From assembly GCA_018223415.1 (NCBI GenBank), contig JAGTTQ010000001.1, positions 1,771,865 through 1,835,864 of the forward strand: a DNA stretch of 64,000 nt. Reading direction: 5' to 3'. This stretch comes from Eubacteriaceae bacterium Marseille-Q4139. GTDB taxonomy: Bacteria; Bacillota; Clostridia; Lachnospirales; Lachnospiraceae. The translations under genes and the position numbers were made by a program. Shown piece after piece: positions 1 to 10,827 of the stretch. How positions within the stretch are numbered: the first letter of the stretch is position 1; each line of letters starts with the position of its first letter. The notes beneath the pieces were generated by a model. That model made no database searches and was not told the DNA's origin. It was given only the letters and a program-made list of their open reading frames with translations.

Positions 1-62
<62 letters not shown>

Positions 63-118
63 AAGAAGAAGTAAGGGTTTTATATACTGTCCAGTTCTCA
101 AGGAACTGAATAAGAATT

Positions 119-234
119 CTGGTGTCGATGCGCTTAGGGGACACACCCGTTCCCATCCCGAACACGACGGTTAAGACTTAAGCGGCCGATGGTACTATGC
201 TGGAGACGGCATGGGAGAGTAGGTGGATGCCAGA
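119..234 (+). rRNA. rrf: 5S rRNA, placed between 16S and 23S
   Basis: About 116 nt with the typical 5S core (CACACCCGTTCCCATCCCGAAC around 140-165) and terminal pairing of the two ends (CTGGTGTC with GGATGCCAG). It sits about 60 nt after 16S and directly before tRNA-Ala. No second 5S follows the 23S gene, so the order is 16S-5S-tRNA-23S instead of the usual 16S-23S-5S. Confidence 0.93.
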
Positions 235-241
235 TTCCCGT

Positions 242-314
242 GGGGGTGTAGCTCAGTTGGGAGAGCACCTGCCTTGCAAGCAGGGGGTCAAGAGTTCGAA
301 TCTCTCCATCTCCA
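242..314 (+). tRNA. tRNA-Ala (TGC)
   Basis: A 73-nt cloverleaf. The acceptor GGGGGTG pairs with CATCTCC, the T arm is GTTCGAATC, and the anticodon loop contains TGC. The CCA end is not encoded. It lies in the rRNA operon spacer, as tRNA-Ala often does. Confidence 0.96.
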
Positions 315-501
315 CTCGGAAGCATGAGCTTCCGCAAACGTACCTTGAAAACCGCATATTGAATCGTAAATCTTAAATATTTAAGATATACAAGACATCC
401 GAGGCATATCGAAAGATATGTAAACCGAAAGTAAACACAAGCCAGGCACACAACGCTATGTGTGTTCGTTTGAAAGCCGTTCCCGCGGCTTTGAGACAAC
501 T
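315..501 (+). other. internal transcribed spacer before 23S rRNA
   Basis: Holds no gene. It carries the conserved pre-23S leader (ACCTTGAAAACCGCATA near 340-358) and short hairpins such as GGAAGC-ATGA-GCTTCC just after the tRNA, which fits rRNA processing signals. No ORF here is credible. Confidence 0.7.
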
Positions 502-3391
<2,890 letters not shown>

Positions 3392-3460
3392 AAGGTTTGT
3401 GGGTGGATGGATGTGTTCAATATGTGGTTTTGAAGGTATGTGAAATACCTGTTTTAAGTT

Positions 3461-3534
3461 GGCCCGGTGGCTCAGCTGGTTAGAGCGCCGCCCTGTCACG
3501 GCGGAGGTCGTGGGTTCGAATCCCATCCGGGTCG
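3461..3534 (+). tRNA. tRNA-Asp (GTC)
   Basis: A 74-nt cloverleaf. The acceptor GGCCCGG pairs with CCGGGTC (one G-U), the discriminator is G and the anticodon GTC. First of a seven-tRNA array behind the rRNA operon. Confidence 0.96.
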
Positions 3535-3567
3535 CTTTCATTGCCAGCTTGCTGGTGATTGAAACTT

Positions 3568-3640
3568 GGGGTCTTAGCTCAGCTGGGAGAGCATCTGCCT
3601 TACAAGCAGAGGGTCATAGGTTCGAGCCCTATAGGCCCCA
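3568..3640 (+). tRNA. tRNA-Val (TAC)
   Basis: A 73-nt cloverleaf. The acceptor GGGGTCT pairs with AGGCCCC, the anticodon is TAC and the T arm GGTTCGAGCC. Confidence 0.95.
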
Positions 3641-3657
3641 CTTTTTAAGTATGGTAT

Positions 3658-3730
3658 GCCGATGTGGCTCAATTGGCAGAGCAGCTGATTTGTAATCAGC
3701 AGGTTATCGGTTCGAGTCCGATCATCGGCT
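3658..3730 (+). tRNA. tRNA-Thr (TGT)
   Basis: A 73-nt cloverleaf. The acceptor GCCGATG pairs with CATCGGC, the discriminator is T, and the anticodon TGT sits in the loop TTGTAAT. Confidence 0.95.
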
Positions 3731-3754
3731 CTTTGAAAGCAAAATATTGATTAT

Positions 3755-3836
3755 GGGTGGATTCCCGAGTGGCCAAAGGGGACAGACTGTAAATCTGCTG
3801 CAATTTGCTTCGGTGGTTCGAATCCACCTCCGCCCA
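3755..3836 (+). tRNA. tRNA-Tyr (GTA)
   Basis: An 82-nt class II tRNA with a long variable arm. The acceptor GGGTGGA pairs with TCCGCCC, and the anticodon is GTA. Confidence 0.95.
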
Positions 3837-3897
3837 TTGAAAATAAGTATTGATATTTCAATATTTATTGTATATAATAGAATAGTAAGTTAATTGT

Positions 3898-3971
<74 letters not shown>

Positions 3972-3980
3972 TTTTGTGTG

Positions 3981-4136
3981 CAATGAGAAATGCAAAAATT
4001 TAGCTTTAGTAGCAGATAGCAGTGCTTGCACTGATAGATGCGGATAAAGTTAAATTTTTATACGGCGAATGCCGTAAGCGAAAGACCGAAGGTCTTGAGC
4101 TTGCATTTCGGGGTAGTGGCAGATATTCTACCATTC
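3981..4136 (+). other. structured spacer inside the tRNA array
   Basis: The longest gap in the tRNA array. It holds a nested set of perfect or near-perfect arms: GAAATGCAA (3987-3995) with TTGCATTTC (4101-4109), AAAAATTTAGCTTTA (3994-4008) with TAAAGTTAAATTTTT (4045-4059), and local hairpins at 4022-4035, 4061-4076, 4083-4095 and 4111-4132. It has no credible ORF. It could be a small structured RNA, a processing spacer or a palindromic repeat. Confidence 0.5.
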
Positions 4137-4144
4137 ACACATAT

Positions 4145-4217
<73 letters not shown>

Positions 4218-4235
4218 TTACAACGTATGTTGTAT

Positions 4236-4308
4236 GGGGTATTAGCTCAGTCGGTAGAGCACTTGACTTTTAATCAAGTTGTCCGGGGTTCGAATCCCCG
4301 ATGCCTCA
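4236..4308 (+). tRNA. tRNA-Lys (TTT)
   Basis: A 73-nt cloverleaf. The acceptor GGGGTAT pairs with ATGCCTC (two G-U pairs), and the anticodon is TTT. Last tRNA of the array; a terminator follows 12 nt later. Confidence 0.94.
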
Positions 4309-4320
4309 GGATTTCTAAGT

Positions 4321-4360
4321 AGCTAAGAACTGATCCTATTATCAGTCCTTAGCTTTTTTA
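4321..4360 (+). terminator. terminator of the rRNA/tRNA operon
   Basis: A 14-bp stem (4321-4334 with 4341-4354, one G-U) followed by a T6 run. It closes the tRNA array. Confidence 0.9.
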
Positions 4361-4367
4361 TTTACTC

Positions 4368-4416
4368 AAAAAAGCAGGAGCAGATTTCTCAATTTGAGAA
4401 ACCCGCTCCTGTTTTT
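4368..4416 (-). terminator. terminator of the AIM24-like gene
   Basis: CAGGAGC (4375-4381) pairs with GCTCCTG (4405-4411) around an inner TTTCTC/GAGAAA stem. There is an A6 run on the left (T6 on the minus strand) and a T5 run on the right, so it can act in both directions. Confidence 0.8.
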
Positions 4417-4428
4417 CCATATTCCCGC

Positions 4429-5115
4429 TTAATTTCCCTTGCTGGGAATAAACTGTGCAATGCGGCCTGCAAACTCTGCAATATTCTGGGTCTGGAGAAT
4501 CACGCGTCCAGGGCCGGTGAGTTTGGTGAGGAAGAGGCCTTCGCCGCCGAAGAAGATATTCCCGAGGCCTTTTACCGTTTCAATTTCATATTTCACATTG
4601 CGGTCAAAGGCAACCACATTTCCGGTATCGACTTTTAAGACTTCTCCCGGTTCAAGCTGGCGCTCGATCATGTCGCCGTCAATTTCCAGGAAAGCAAGTC
4701 CCTGTCCGCTGATGTCCTCAAGGATGAAGCCTTCACCGCCGAAGAGACCGGCAGAGAATTTCTTTGAGAAAGTGACGTTGAGTTCTACGGATTCCTGGGC
4801 GCAGAGGAAGGCGCCTTTCTGGCAGATCATGCCGCCGGTGGCGCTCACGTCCAGCGGATAAATGGTTCCGGCGGAAGTGGAAGCGAAAGCGATTCTTGCG
4901 CCGGCCTGTCTGGCCTTGTAGGTGGCCATGAACATGGATTCTCCGGCAAACATCCGTCCAAGGCCCTTCATGATGCCGCCGCGGGCGTTTGTGGACATGT
5001 CGATTCCATCAGACATCCAGGTCATGCCGCCGGACTGGGTGTAAATGCTTTCTCCTGCAAAGTCAAATTCCACTTCGACTGCTGGCATGGTATTTCCAAT
5101 AATTCTATATTTCAT
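4429..5115 (-). CDS. AIM24 / TIGR00266 family protein
   Basis: A 228-residue soluble protein of the AIM24 family (bacterial TIGR00266 branch). The function of bacterial members is not established; the yeast namesake is mitochondrial. The sequence is rich in repeated Gly-centred turns (GGEGFILEDISGQG, GGEGLFLTKLTGPGR), the signature of its double beta-sandwich fold. It has no signal peptide or membrane segment. The start at 5115 has a strong AGGAGGAGCC site three bases upstream. It is a single gene with its own terminator, head-to-tail with the LysR gene but separated by about 90 nt. Confidence 0.85.
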   Translation of the reverse strand: MKYRIIGNTMPAVEVEFDFAGESIYTQSGGMTWMSDGIDMSTNARGGIMKGLGRMFAGESMFMATYKARQAGARIAFASTSAGTIYPLDVSATGGMICQKGAFLCAQESVELNVTFSKKFSAGLFGGEGFILEDISGQGLAFLEIDGDMIERQLEPGEVLKVDTGNVVAFDRNVKYEIETVKGLGNIFFGGEGLFLTKLTGPGRVILQTQNIAEFAGRIAQFIPSKGN

Positions 5116-5207
5116 ATGGCTCCTCCTGTTTTTATGACAGTGTCATATTGATTCTATGTTTCCAGGTGCAAAGATATTTTAACATATTTCGGCAGAATAC
5201 GCCAGAT

Positions 5208-6170
5208 TTATGTGAAGATTTGATGGTTTTCTATCATTTTTTTCGCAGTTTCTATGAAGGCGGCCGATGCGCTGGAAAGATAGCGGTTTTTCTTGTGGAC
5301 GGCTGCTACTTCTCTTTTTGCCAGAGGGGAGTCAAGCTGAAAAAAGAGGACGCCTGGCTCCGGCGGCGTCAGCTTTACAAGGCAGTCAGAGACGAAGGCG
5401 ATGCCCAGGCCTTTTCCGACGAAATGGTACGAGGTGATGAGCTGGTCGAGGAAAAAGCGTACCTTTGGCGTGAAGCCGTAGGATTCGCAGATTTCCATGG
5501 CATGCCCATAGGTGACGGTCTCCGGCCGCAGAAGGATAAAGGGCTTGTCGGCAAAGAGGAAGAGCGGTACCTTCGGACAGCCGGGCAGAAGGTGGAAACC
5601 GTCCAGAATCTGACTGCGGGACAGTGCATAAGCTTCGGCGCCGGAGCCTGCGGCTATTTTTTCGGGAACGGCTAAGAGAAAGTGTTCCTCAAACAGCACA
5701 TGGCTTTGGAACATGCTGTCTTCCTGGATCATTGGGTCGATGATGATATCCAGTTCTTCCTTTCGTATTTTTTCCTTCAGCTCCAGAGAAGGGGCTTCGC
5801 GGATTTCCAGATCAATACCGGGATATTTTCTGGAAAATTCGGAAATTACGGATAATACAATCTGAGAAAGAAAAAAGTTGGATGCACCGACGCGGACGGA
5901 GCCTGTTTTCAGCTCGGAGAGGTCATTGCAGTAAAGGCGCAGGCTGGTTTCGATATTTTTGATTTTTTCTGCGCTTTCAATATAGGCCTTTCCCGCCTCC
6001 GTCAGGGCGATATGGGAGGTGCTTCGCTCGAATAACGGCTGTCCCAATTCCTGCTCTTCTTTTTTGATGGCGATGCTGAGCGCCGGCTGTGTCAGATAGA
6101 GGTTTTTAGCGGCTTTTGAGAAGCTGCCGGTCTTATACACTTCGCAGACATAGTTCATGTACTGGAACAT
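5208..6170 (-). CDS. LysR family transcriptional regulator
   Basis: 320 residues. The N-terminal winged helix-turn-helix (about 1-60; SFSKAAKNLYLTQPALSIAIKKEEQELGQPLFER) is the classic LysR DNA-binding region, and a periplasmic-binding-protein-like effector domain follows (about 90-300). It is transcribed away from the TSUP transporter at 6286, the usual arrangement for a LysR protein controlling its divergent neighbour. The effector cannot be read from sequence; a small sulfonate or carboxylate carried by the transporter is an inference. Confidence 0.9.
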   Translation of the reverse strand: MFQYMNYVCEVYKTGSFSKAAKNLYLTQPALSIAIKKEEQELGQPLFERSTSHIALTEAGKAYIESAEKIKNIETSLRLYCNDLSELKTGSVRVGASNFFLSQIVLSVISEFSRKYPGIDLEIREAPSLELKEKIRKEELDIIIDPMIQEDSMFQSHVLFEEHFLLAVPEKIAAGSGAEAYALSRSQILDGFHLLPGCPKVPLFLFADKPFILLRPETVTYGHAMEICESYGFTPKVRFFLDQLITSYHFVGKGLGIAFVSDCLVKLTPPEPGVLFFQLDSPLAKREVAAVHKKNRYLSSASAAFIETAKKMIENHQIFT

Positions 6171-6206
6171 GGTTTTTCTCCTGCTTTATAAATAGTTTTT
6201 ATCGGT

Positions 6207-6220
6207 ATAATTAAAATTAT
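6207..6220. promoter_or_regulatory. possible LysR operator in the divergent region
   Basis: A perfect palindrome ATAATTAAAATTAT in the AT-rich 115-nt gap between the LysR gene and the TSUP gene. Such short T-N11-A palindromes are typical LysR-box candidates. The assignment rests on position and symmetry only. Confidence 0.4.
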
Positions 6221-6285
6221 AAATTTGATTATATAATAGAACTGTGGTATCTTCAATAGCGGAGTACAAAAGGGGAGATTTTTCT

Positions 6286-7056
6286 ATGAGTTATACGACG
6301 ATTTTGCTGATTATATGCCCGATCTTTTTTATTTCCGGAATCATTGATTCCATCGGAGGCGGAGGCGGCCTGATTGCGCTTCCTACTTATTTGATGATCG
6401 GCCTTCCGATCCGGACGGCTTATGGGTGCAACAAGCTTCAGGCGGGGCTTGGAAACCTGGTGTCGGCGATAAAATATTTCCGCAGCAATATGGTAGATTT
6501 GAAGATTGCGCTGATTTCGGCCATTACGGCTATGACAGGCGCTTATTTCGGGACGAAAATCATTTTCCTGCTCCCGGAGGCGACGATTCAGAAGGTTATT
6601 ACCGTTGCGCTGCCGGCCATCGCCCTTGTGATGGTGCTTCGGAAGTCCAGCACCAGGGACACGATCATGAAGAGCGAGATTTCTAAGAAAACCATTGTCC
6701 AGGCTTTGATTGTCGGCGTCATCATGGGCTTTTACAACAGCCTGTTCGGGCCGGGAGTCGGGACGGTTGCAATCATCGCATTCACGATGATTATGCATTA
6801 TGATTCCAGGGTCGCTTCGGGAAACGGCAAGGTGTTAATTGTGCTGACGAATGCGGTAGCCCTTGTCAGTTATGTGAAAACGGGAAATGTGGCGTATGAG
6901 ATTGCAATTCCGGCCGCATTGTCAGCGATTCTTGGAAACCTTGTGGGCGTGAACCTGGCGATTAAGAAAGGGGATAAGATCATTAAGCCAGTGATGCTGG
7001 TGATTGTGATCCTCACAGTTGTTAAGTTTGCATTGGAGAATAATCTCTGGGCATAA
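6286..7056 (+). CDS. TSUP family (TauE/SafE) membrane transporter
   Basis: 256 residues and largely hydrophobic, with about eight predicted membrane segments and the two family repeats; the first begins with GIIDSIGGGGGLIALPTYL and the second with MGFYNSLFGPGVGT. TSUP proteins export or import sulfite, sulfoacetate, thiosulfate or related anions. The start at 6286 is preferred over an upstream in-frame ATG at 6244 because AGGGGAG lies about eight bases before it and the protein then begins directly with the first helix. It is divergent from the LysR gene, which probably controls it. The substrate is unknown. Confidence 0.88.
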   Translation: MSYTTILLIICPIFFISGIIDSIGGGGGLIALPTYLMIGLPIRTAYGCNKLQAGLGNLVSAIKYFRSNMVDLKIALISAITAMTGAYFGTKIIFLLPEATIQKVITVALPAIALVMVLRKSSTRDTIMKSEISKKTIVQALIVGVIMGFYNSLFGPGVGTVAIIAFTMIMHYDSRVASGNGKVLIVLTNAVALVSYVKTGNVAYEIAIPAALSAILGNLVGVNLAIKKGDKIIKPVMLVIVILTVVKFALENNLWA

Positions 7057-7066
7057 ATTTAGGAAT

Positions 7067-7248
7067 AGCAGTTCAGCCATACCATTCATAATTTGACGGA
7101 TTCCATTTATCGGCCAACAAATAATGATATTGGCCGTCAAATTATTCATGTCGGGCGTCCGCCCTATATCCACATATGCCCAAATGCTGCTCTGTGAGCA
7201 AGCTCCCACGCAGCATTTGGGCATATGTGTCTGCATGGCTGAACTGTT
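7067..7248 (+). repeat. dispersed palindromic element, copy 1
   Basis: First of three copies of a 182-183 nt element. Imperfect 14-nt terminal inverted repeats (7067-7080 and 7235-7248) enclose an inner stem (ATAATTTGACGG/CCGTCAAATTAT) and a perfect 20-bp hairpin (7171-7190 with 7210-7229). It lies between the TSUP gene and its terminator. It has no transposase. Short ORFs read across it are not conserved as protein. Confidence 0.85.
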
Positions 7249-7267
7249 CAATTTCATACTCTCTTCT

Positions 7268-7306
7268 GCCGCAGGCGGCCTTTGTGGCTTGTCTGCGGCC
7301 TTTTTC
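7268..7306 (+). terminator. terminator downstream of the TSUP gene
   Basis: GCCGCAG (7268-7274) pairs with CTGCGGC (7293-7299), followed by a T5 run. It lies downstream of repeat copy 1 and 90 nt before the next gene. Confidence 0.75.
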
Positions 7307-7398
7307 TGTCTAATCATTTACGCTTTTATTAAATCTTTTCCCATCTATTGTGCTGGAAACAAGTGAATGTTAAAATGAAATCAAGGAAGGTGATTTTT

Positions 7399-8640
7399 AT
7401 GAGGAGACTGTTTTTTCTTGTTTTTCTCAGTCTTATGCTTGCCGGATGTTCGTCCGGGGCGGACAGGAAAAGTGAAAATAGACGGGATCAGACGGAAACT
7501 GCCGCGGAAGAAGAGGAGTGTGAGGGAGTTGTCCAGGAGGCCGTTTCTTCGGAGGATGACATGACGGCGGAAGAGATTATGAGCTTTCTGGAAAGTTTTG
7601 AGCCGGGGCTTTCTTTTGTGGACATGGATGCAGAGGAAACCGAAGGATATGGAGATGCGCTGGAAGATGCCTATGAACTGATGGGGCGGAAGACGGAGGA
7701 CGGCTTTGGGTACGTGCTGGCAGTTTTAAAAAAGGGAAAGCAGAGCCCTTTAGACGGCCTCGCTGTCTATGAAGAGGGGAATGACCTTGCTGCCGGGAAA
7801 GGGAGCGAGCCGTCTTTTTTGTTTACCAGGGTCAACAGCCTGATGCAGGGAAATGGAAACCAGGTTCTGTATCTCCAGCCCAAGGATCTGGCGGCGCCGG
7901 AGGAGATGCAGCAGGTGTTCCGTTACCGTTTCTGTGAAGGCGAAGAGGGCAGGAGGTATTTGGAGGATGCAAAGGAACGCGGAGTCCGGTTCTCGCCGCC
8001 GGATCATGGCGCCTATCTCTGTGTGGAACGGTATGAGAATGGGAAAAACTATACGGAATATGTGGAGCTGACGGCTGAGGAAGAGCAGGAGATTTTAAGA
8101 TCGGATGAGGCGGTGTACCCGCCGCTTTACGGGAATTACGGCATCCAGTTTTTCGTCAGTGAGGATACTTATGAGACGGAAGAGATCGAAGAAGGCAGCA
8201 TTACCATGCCGGCGCTTCGGATTGCAGAGGAACGGTGCCGGTTCCAGGCGGTGGAACTGTCGGAGGTTCATGATATCGTTAAGGCCGAAATGAAGATGCG
8301 GTTCCAGGAATATGATGAGAGCACCGGCACGATTTCGCGGGAATGGGAGGAAACGGAGACGCTTACCGAGCGTTCCTCGCTTCAGAAGCTGGAGGAGATG
8401 ATTGCGACCTCGAAGCCGGCGTTTGAGAGCGGCAGCCCTTATACGGGAATTTTGACACTGACCCGTGAGGACGGAACGGAAATTATTGTTCATGCGGCCG
8501 CTGACGGCAGCAGCAGTTTTATTCTCGGAAGCTATTCCGTCTATGAACCGGAAAGCGGATCCATGGAAGAACTGTGGGAGCTGTTCCCGATGATGCGGGA
8601 AAATACGGGATGGAGCGAGGCCCTGGTGCCTGGAAGGTAG
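7399..8640 (+). CDS. predicted lipoprotein of unknown function
   Basis: 413 residues. It begins with a lipoprotein signal (MRRLFFLVFLSLMLAGC; the lipobox cysteine is residue 17), followed by an acidic, Glu-rich linker, so the mature protein should be anchored on the outer face of the membrane. I recognise no domain in the rest. The start at 7399 is chosen over an in-frame upstream start because AAGGAAGGTG lies just before it and the signal peptide then starts properly. It ends 4 nt before the decarboxylase gene, so the two are probably cotranscribed. Its role is unknown. Confidence 0.75.
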   Translation: MRRLFFLVFLSLMLAGCSSGADRKSENRRDQTETAAEEEECEGVVQEAVSSEDDMTAEEIMSFLESFEPGLSFVDMDAEETEGYGDALEDAYELMGRKTEDGFGYVLAVLKKGKQSPLDGLAVYEEGNDLAAGKGSEPSFLFTRVNSLMQGNGNQVLYLQPKDLAAPEEMQQVFRYRFCEGEEGRRYLEDAKERGVRFSPPDHGAYLCVERYENGKNYTEYVELTAEEEQEILRSDEAVYPPLYGNYGIQFFVSEDTYETEEIEEGSITMPALRIAEERCRFQAVELSEVHDIVKAEMKMRFQEYDESTGTISREWEETETLTERSSLQKLEEMIATSKPAFESGSPYTGILTLTREDGTEIIVHAAADGSSSFILGSYSVYEPESGSMEELWELFPMMRENTGWSEALVPGR

Positions 8641-8644
8641 GAGT

Positions 8645-10126
8645 ATGAAAGAAAAAGATTTGCTTACACGGCTTTCGGAATACAGCCAGTCGGATTTTTA
8701 TCCGTTTCACATGCCGGGACATAAGAGAAACGGCTTTTTTACCAGAGACGGCGGCTTTCCGGATCCGTATTCCATTGATATTACGGAAATCGACGGGTTC
8801 GACAACCTTCACCACCCGGAAGGGATTTTAAAGGAATCTATGGAGTGGGCAGCCGGCGTTTACGGCGCAGATCGGACGTACTATCTCGTGAACGGCAGTA
8901 CCTGCGGAATTTTAAGCGCCATCTGCGGCACGGTTCCGTCGGGAGGAACGCTCCTGATGGCGAGAAATTGTCACAAATCTGCATACAATGGGCTCATATT
9001 AAACCGGCTGACTCCAGAATACGTGTACCCGGAAACGGTCGGGCGGTATGGGATTTTGGGGAGTGTTTCCCCGGAGGCTGTGGCGCGCTGTTTAGAAAAG
9101 GATGAAAACCATGAGATCCGCGCGGTATTTCTCGTGTCTCCGACGTATGAAGGCGTTGTTTCTGATATAAAACGGATTGCTGAGGTTGTCCATGAGCATG
9201 GAATCCCGCTGATTGTGGATGAGGCGCACGGGGCCCATCTCCCGTTTGCGAAAGAGGGGGATGGGTTTCCGGCTTCGGCCCTCGATAGCGGGGCAGATCT
9301 TGTGATACAAAGTTTACATAAAACACTGCCGTCTTTTACCCAGACGGCTGTTCTCCATGTGCAGGGGAAGCTTGCAGACAGGGAGCGGGTGGAGCAGTAC
9401 CTTGGAATGTTCCAGAGCTCCAGCCCGTCGTATCTTTTTATGGCGGGGATTGAGCGGTGCCTCCGTTTCATGGACAGGCAGGGGCGGGAGGAGATGTCCG
9501 CCTACGGGAAGCGGATGGAGCAGTTTTTTTTATCGCTCTCGGGACTTGAGGTTTTGGAGGTCATGAACCGCTCGGTCATAGGAGAGAGGGGCGTTTTTGA
9601 CTGGGACTGCTCGAAAATCGTGGTGTTTTCCGGGAAGGCAGAGGGGCTTTCCGGGGAGAAGCTTGGGCGGATTCTCAGGGAAAACTATCATCTGGAAATG
9701 GAAATGTGCGCGCCGGAGTATGTGGTGGCGATGACGTCGCTTCTCGATACGAAAGAAGGGCTTTTAAGGCTTAAGGAGGCGCTTCTTGAGATCGATAAGG
9801 GACTTTCCGGGAAGAAAAAGGGAAAAGGCAGCAGGATTGGCAGCGGGAACATGACGGAGACGGCCGAAATGTGCATGATACCGGCAAAAGCTCTGGAGCT
9901 TCCCGGAAGGCGCGTTTCGACGGCGGAATCGGCCGGCTGTATTTCAAAGGAATTTGTCTACCTGTACCCGCCGGGGATCCCGATTCTCGTTCCCGGGGAG
10001 CGGATTTCCAAAGAAGCCGTTTCGCGTATTCTGGAGTACCAGACAGAGGGGCTTTCCGTGCAGGGTACGTCCGATCCGTCTGTTTCCACGATTTTGGCAG
10101 TTGCGGGCGGCGAAGGGGTATGCTAG
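8645..10126 (+). CDS. Orn/Lys/Arg decarboxylase family PLP enzyme
   Basis: 493 residues, of the shorter YaaO-like type of the aminotransferase-fold (group III) basic amino acid decarboxylases. It has HMPGHKRN (22-29), DITEIDGFDNL (45-55), the PLP aspartate motif DEAHGAH (192-198) and the PLP lysine in SLHKT (Lys226). It probably decarboxylates arginine, lysine or ornithine to a polyamine precursor; the substrate cannot be settled by eye. In Bacillus a homologue (yaaO) sits at the same place before tmk-holB-yaaT, and the order here is very similar. Confidence 0.88.
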   Translation: MKEKDLLTRLSEYSQSDFYPFHMPGHKRNGFFTRDGGFPDPYSIDITEIDGFDNLHHPEGILKESMEWAAGVYGADRTYYLVNGSTCGILSAICGTVPSGGTLLMARNCHKSAYNGLILNRLTPEYVYPETVGRYGILGSVSPEAVARCLEKDENHEIRAVFLVSPTYEGVVSDIKRIAEVVHEHGIPLIVDEAHGAHLPFAKEGDGFPASALDSGADLVIQSLHKTLPSFTQTAVLHVQGKLADRERVEQYLGMFQSSSPSYLFMAGIERCLRFMDRQGREEMSAYGKRMEQFFLSLSGLEVLEVMNRSVIGERGVFDWDCSKIVVFSGKAEGLSGEKLGRILRENYHLEMEMCAPEYVVAMTSLLDTKEGLLRLKEALLEIDKGLSGKKKGKGSRIGSGNMTETAEMCMIPAKALELPGRRVSTAESAGCISKEFVYLYPPGIPILVPGERISKEAVSRILEYQTEGLSVQGTSDPSVSTILAVAGGEGVC

Positions 10127-10194
10127 AATAATTTCAGCGAAAACGCAGAAGAAGAATCGAACCATGTACGTCCAGGGAGGACAAAACGGCAGAT

Positions 10195-10779
10195 ATGGGC
10201 AGAATTTTTTATTTGATGGGAAAAAGTGCCACGGGTAAGGACACCGTGTATAAGGAGCTCCTTCATGCAAAACCGGAGCTTAAGACCGTCGTCCCTTATA
10301 CGACGAGGCCGATCCGTGCCGGTGAGGAAAACGGCGTCGAATATTTTTTTGTGGGGCAGCCGGAGTTGGAGTCCATGAAGGCGGCCGGGAAGGTCATCGA
10401 GCTTCGCACGTACCAGACGGTCATGGGGCCGTGGAGCTATTTTACGGCCGATGACGGCCAGTTTGATTTGGAAGACGAGCGGCCGTTTTTGATGATCGGG
10501 ACGCTGGAATCCTATGAAAAGATGGTGGAATATTTCGGAAGTGAAGCCATGGTGCCGCTTTACATTGAGGTTCCGGACGGCATACGCTTAAGGCGCGCCG
10601 TCGACCGGGAGGAAAAACAGCAGAAGCCGAATTTCAGAGAGGTCTGCCGCAGGTACCTGGCGGACGAAGACGATTTTTCCGAGGAAAAGCTTTCGCGTCT
10701 GGGAATTCAAAAGCGGTTTTTGAACCTGGAACTGGAGACTTGCCTGCGAGAGCTTCTCCTGGAGATCGAACGCAGATAA
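10195..10779 (+). CDS. guanylate kinase-like nucleotide kinase
   Basis: 194 residues with an N-terminal P-loop (GKSATGKD, 9-16) and the GMP-binding segment VVPYTTRPIRAGEENGVEYFFV typical of guanylate kinases. It occupies the position where Bacillus has thymidylate kinase (tmk), upstream of holB. The expected reaction is ATP + GMP to ADP + GDP. The lid and C-terminal parts look divergent, so it may be a paralogue of the main gmk rather than the essential copy. GGGAGG lies about 14 bases before the ATG. Confidence 0.8.
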   Translation: MGRIFYLMGKSATGKDTVYKELLHAKPELKTVVPYTTRPIRAGEENGVEYFFVGQPELESMKAAGKVIELRTYQTVMGPWSYFTADDGQFDLEDERPFLMIGTLESYEKMVEYFGSEAMVPLYIEVPDGIRLRRAVDREEKQQKPNFREVCRRYLADEDDFSEEKLSRLGIQKRFLNLELETCLRELLLEIERR

Positions 10780-10802
10780 AACTTTTGTTTCACGAAAATC
10801 TG

Positions 10803-10811
10803 TGCTATAAT
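10803..10811 (+). promoter_or_regulatory. extended -10 promoter before holB
   Basis: TGCTATAAT, an extended -10 (TGN plus TATAAT at 10806-10811), lies 16 nt before the holB ATG. The -35 is weak. It suggests that holB and the genes behind it can be transcribed independently of the decarboxylase. Confidence 0.6.
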
Positions 10812-10827
10812 TGGGAAGAATGGAGGG

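Noticed and set aside
5148..5675. 175-residue ORF on the plus strand opposite the LysR gene
   Set aside because: It is the reverse complement of a well-supported LysR coding region.
7124..7366. Small ORFs with similar peptides (ISTYAQ/ISTYDK...LLCEQAPTQH) in repeat copies 1 and 3
   Set aside because: The similarity follows from the shared repeat. Copy 2 does not keep the frame equally, and the stems covary without regard to codons.
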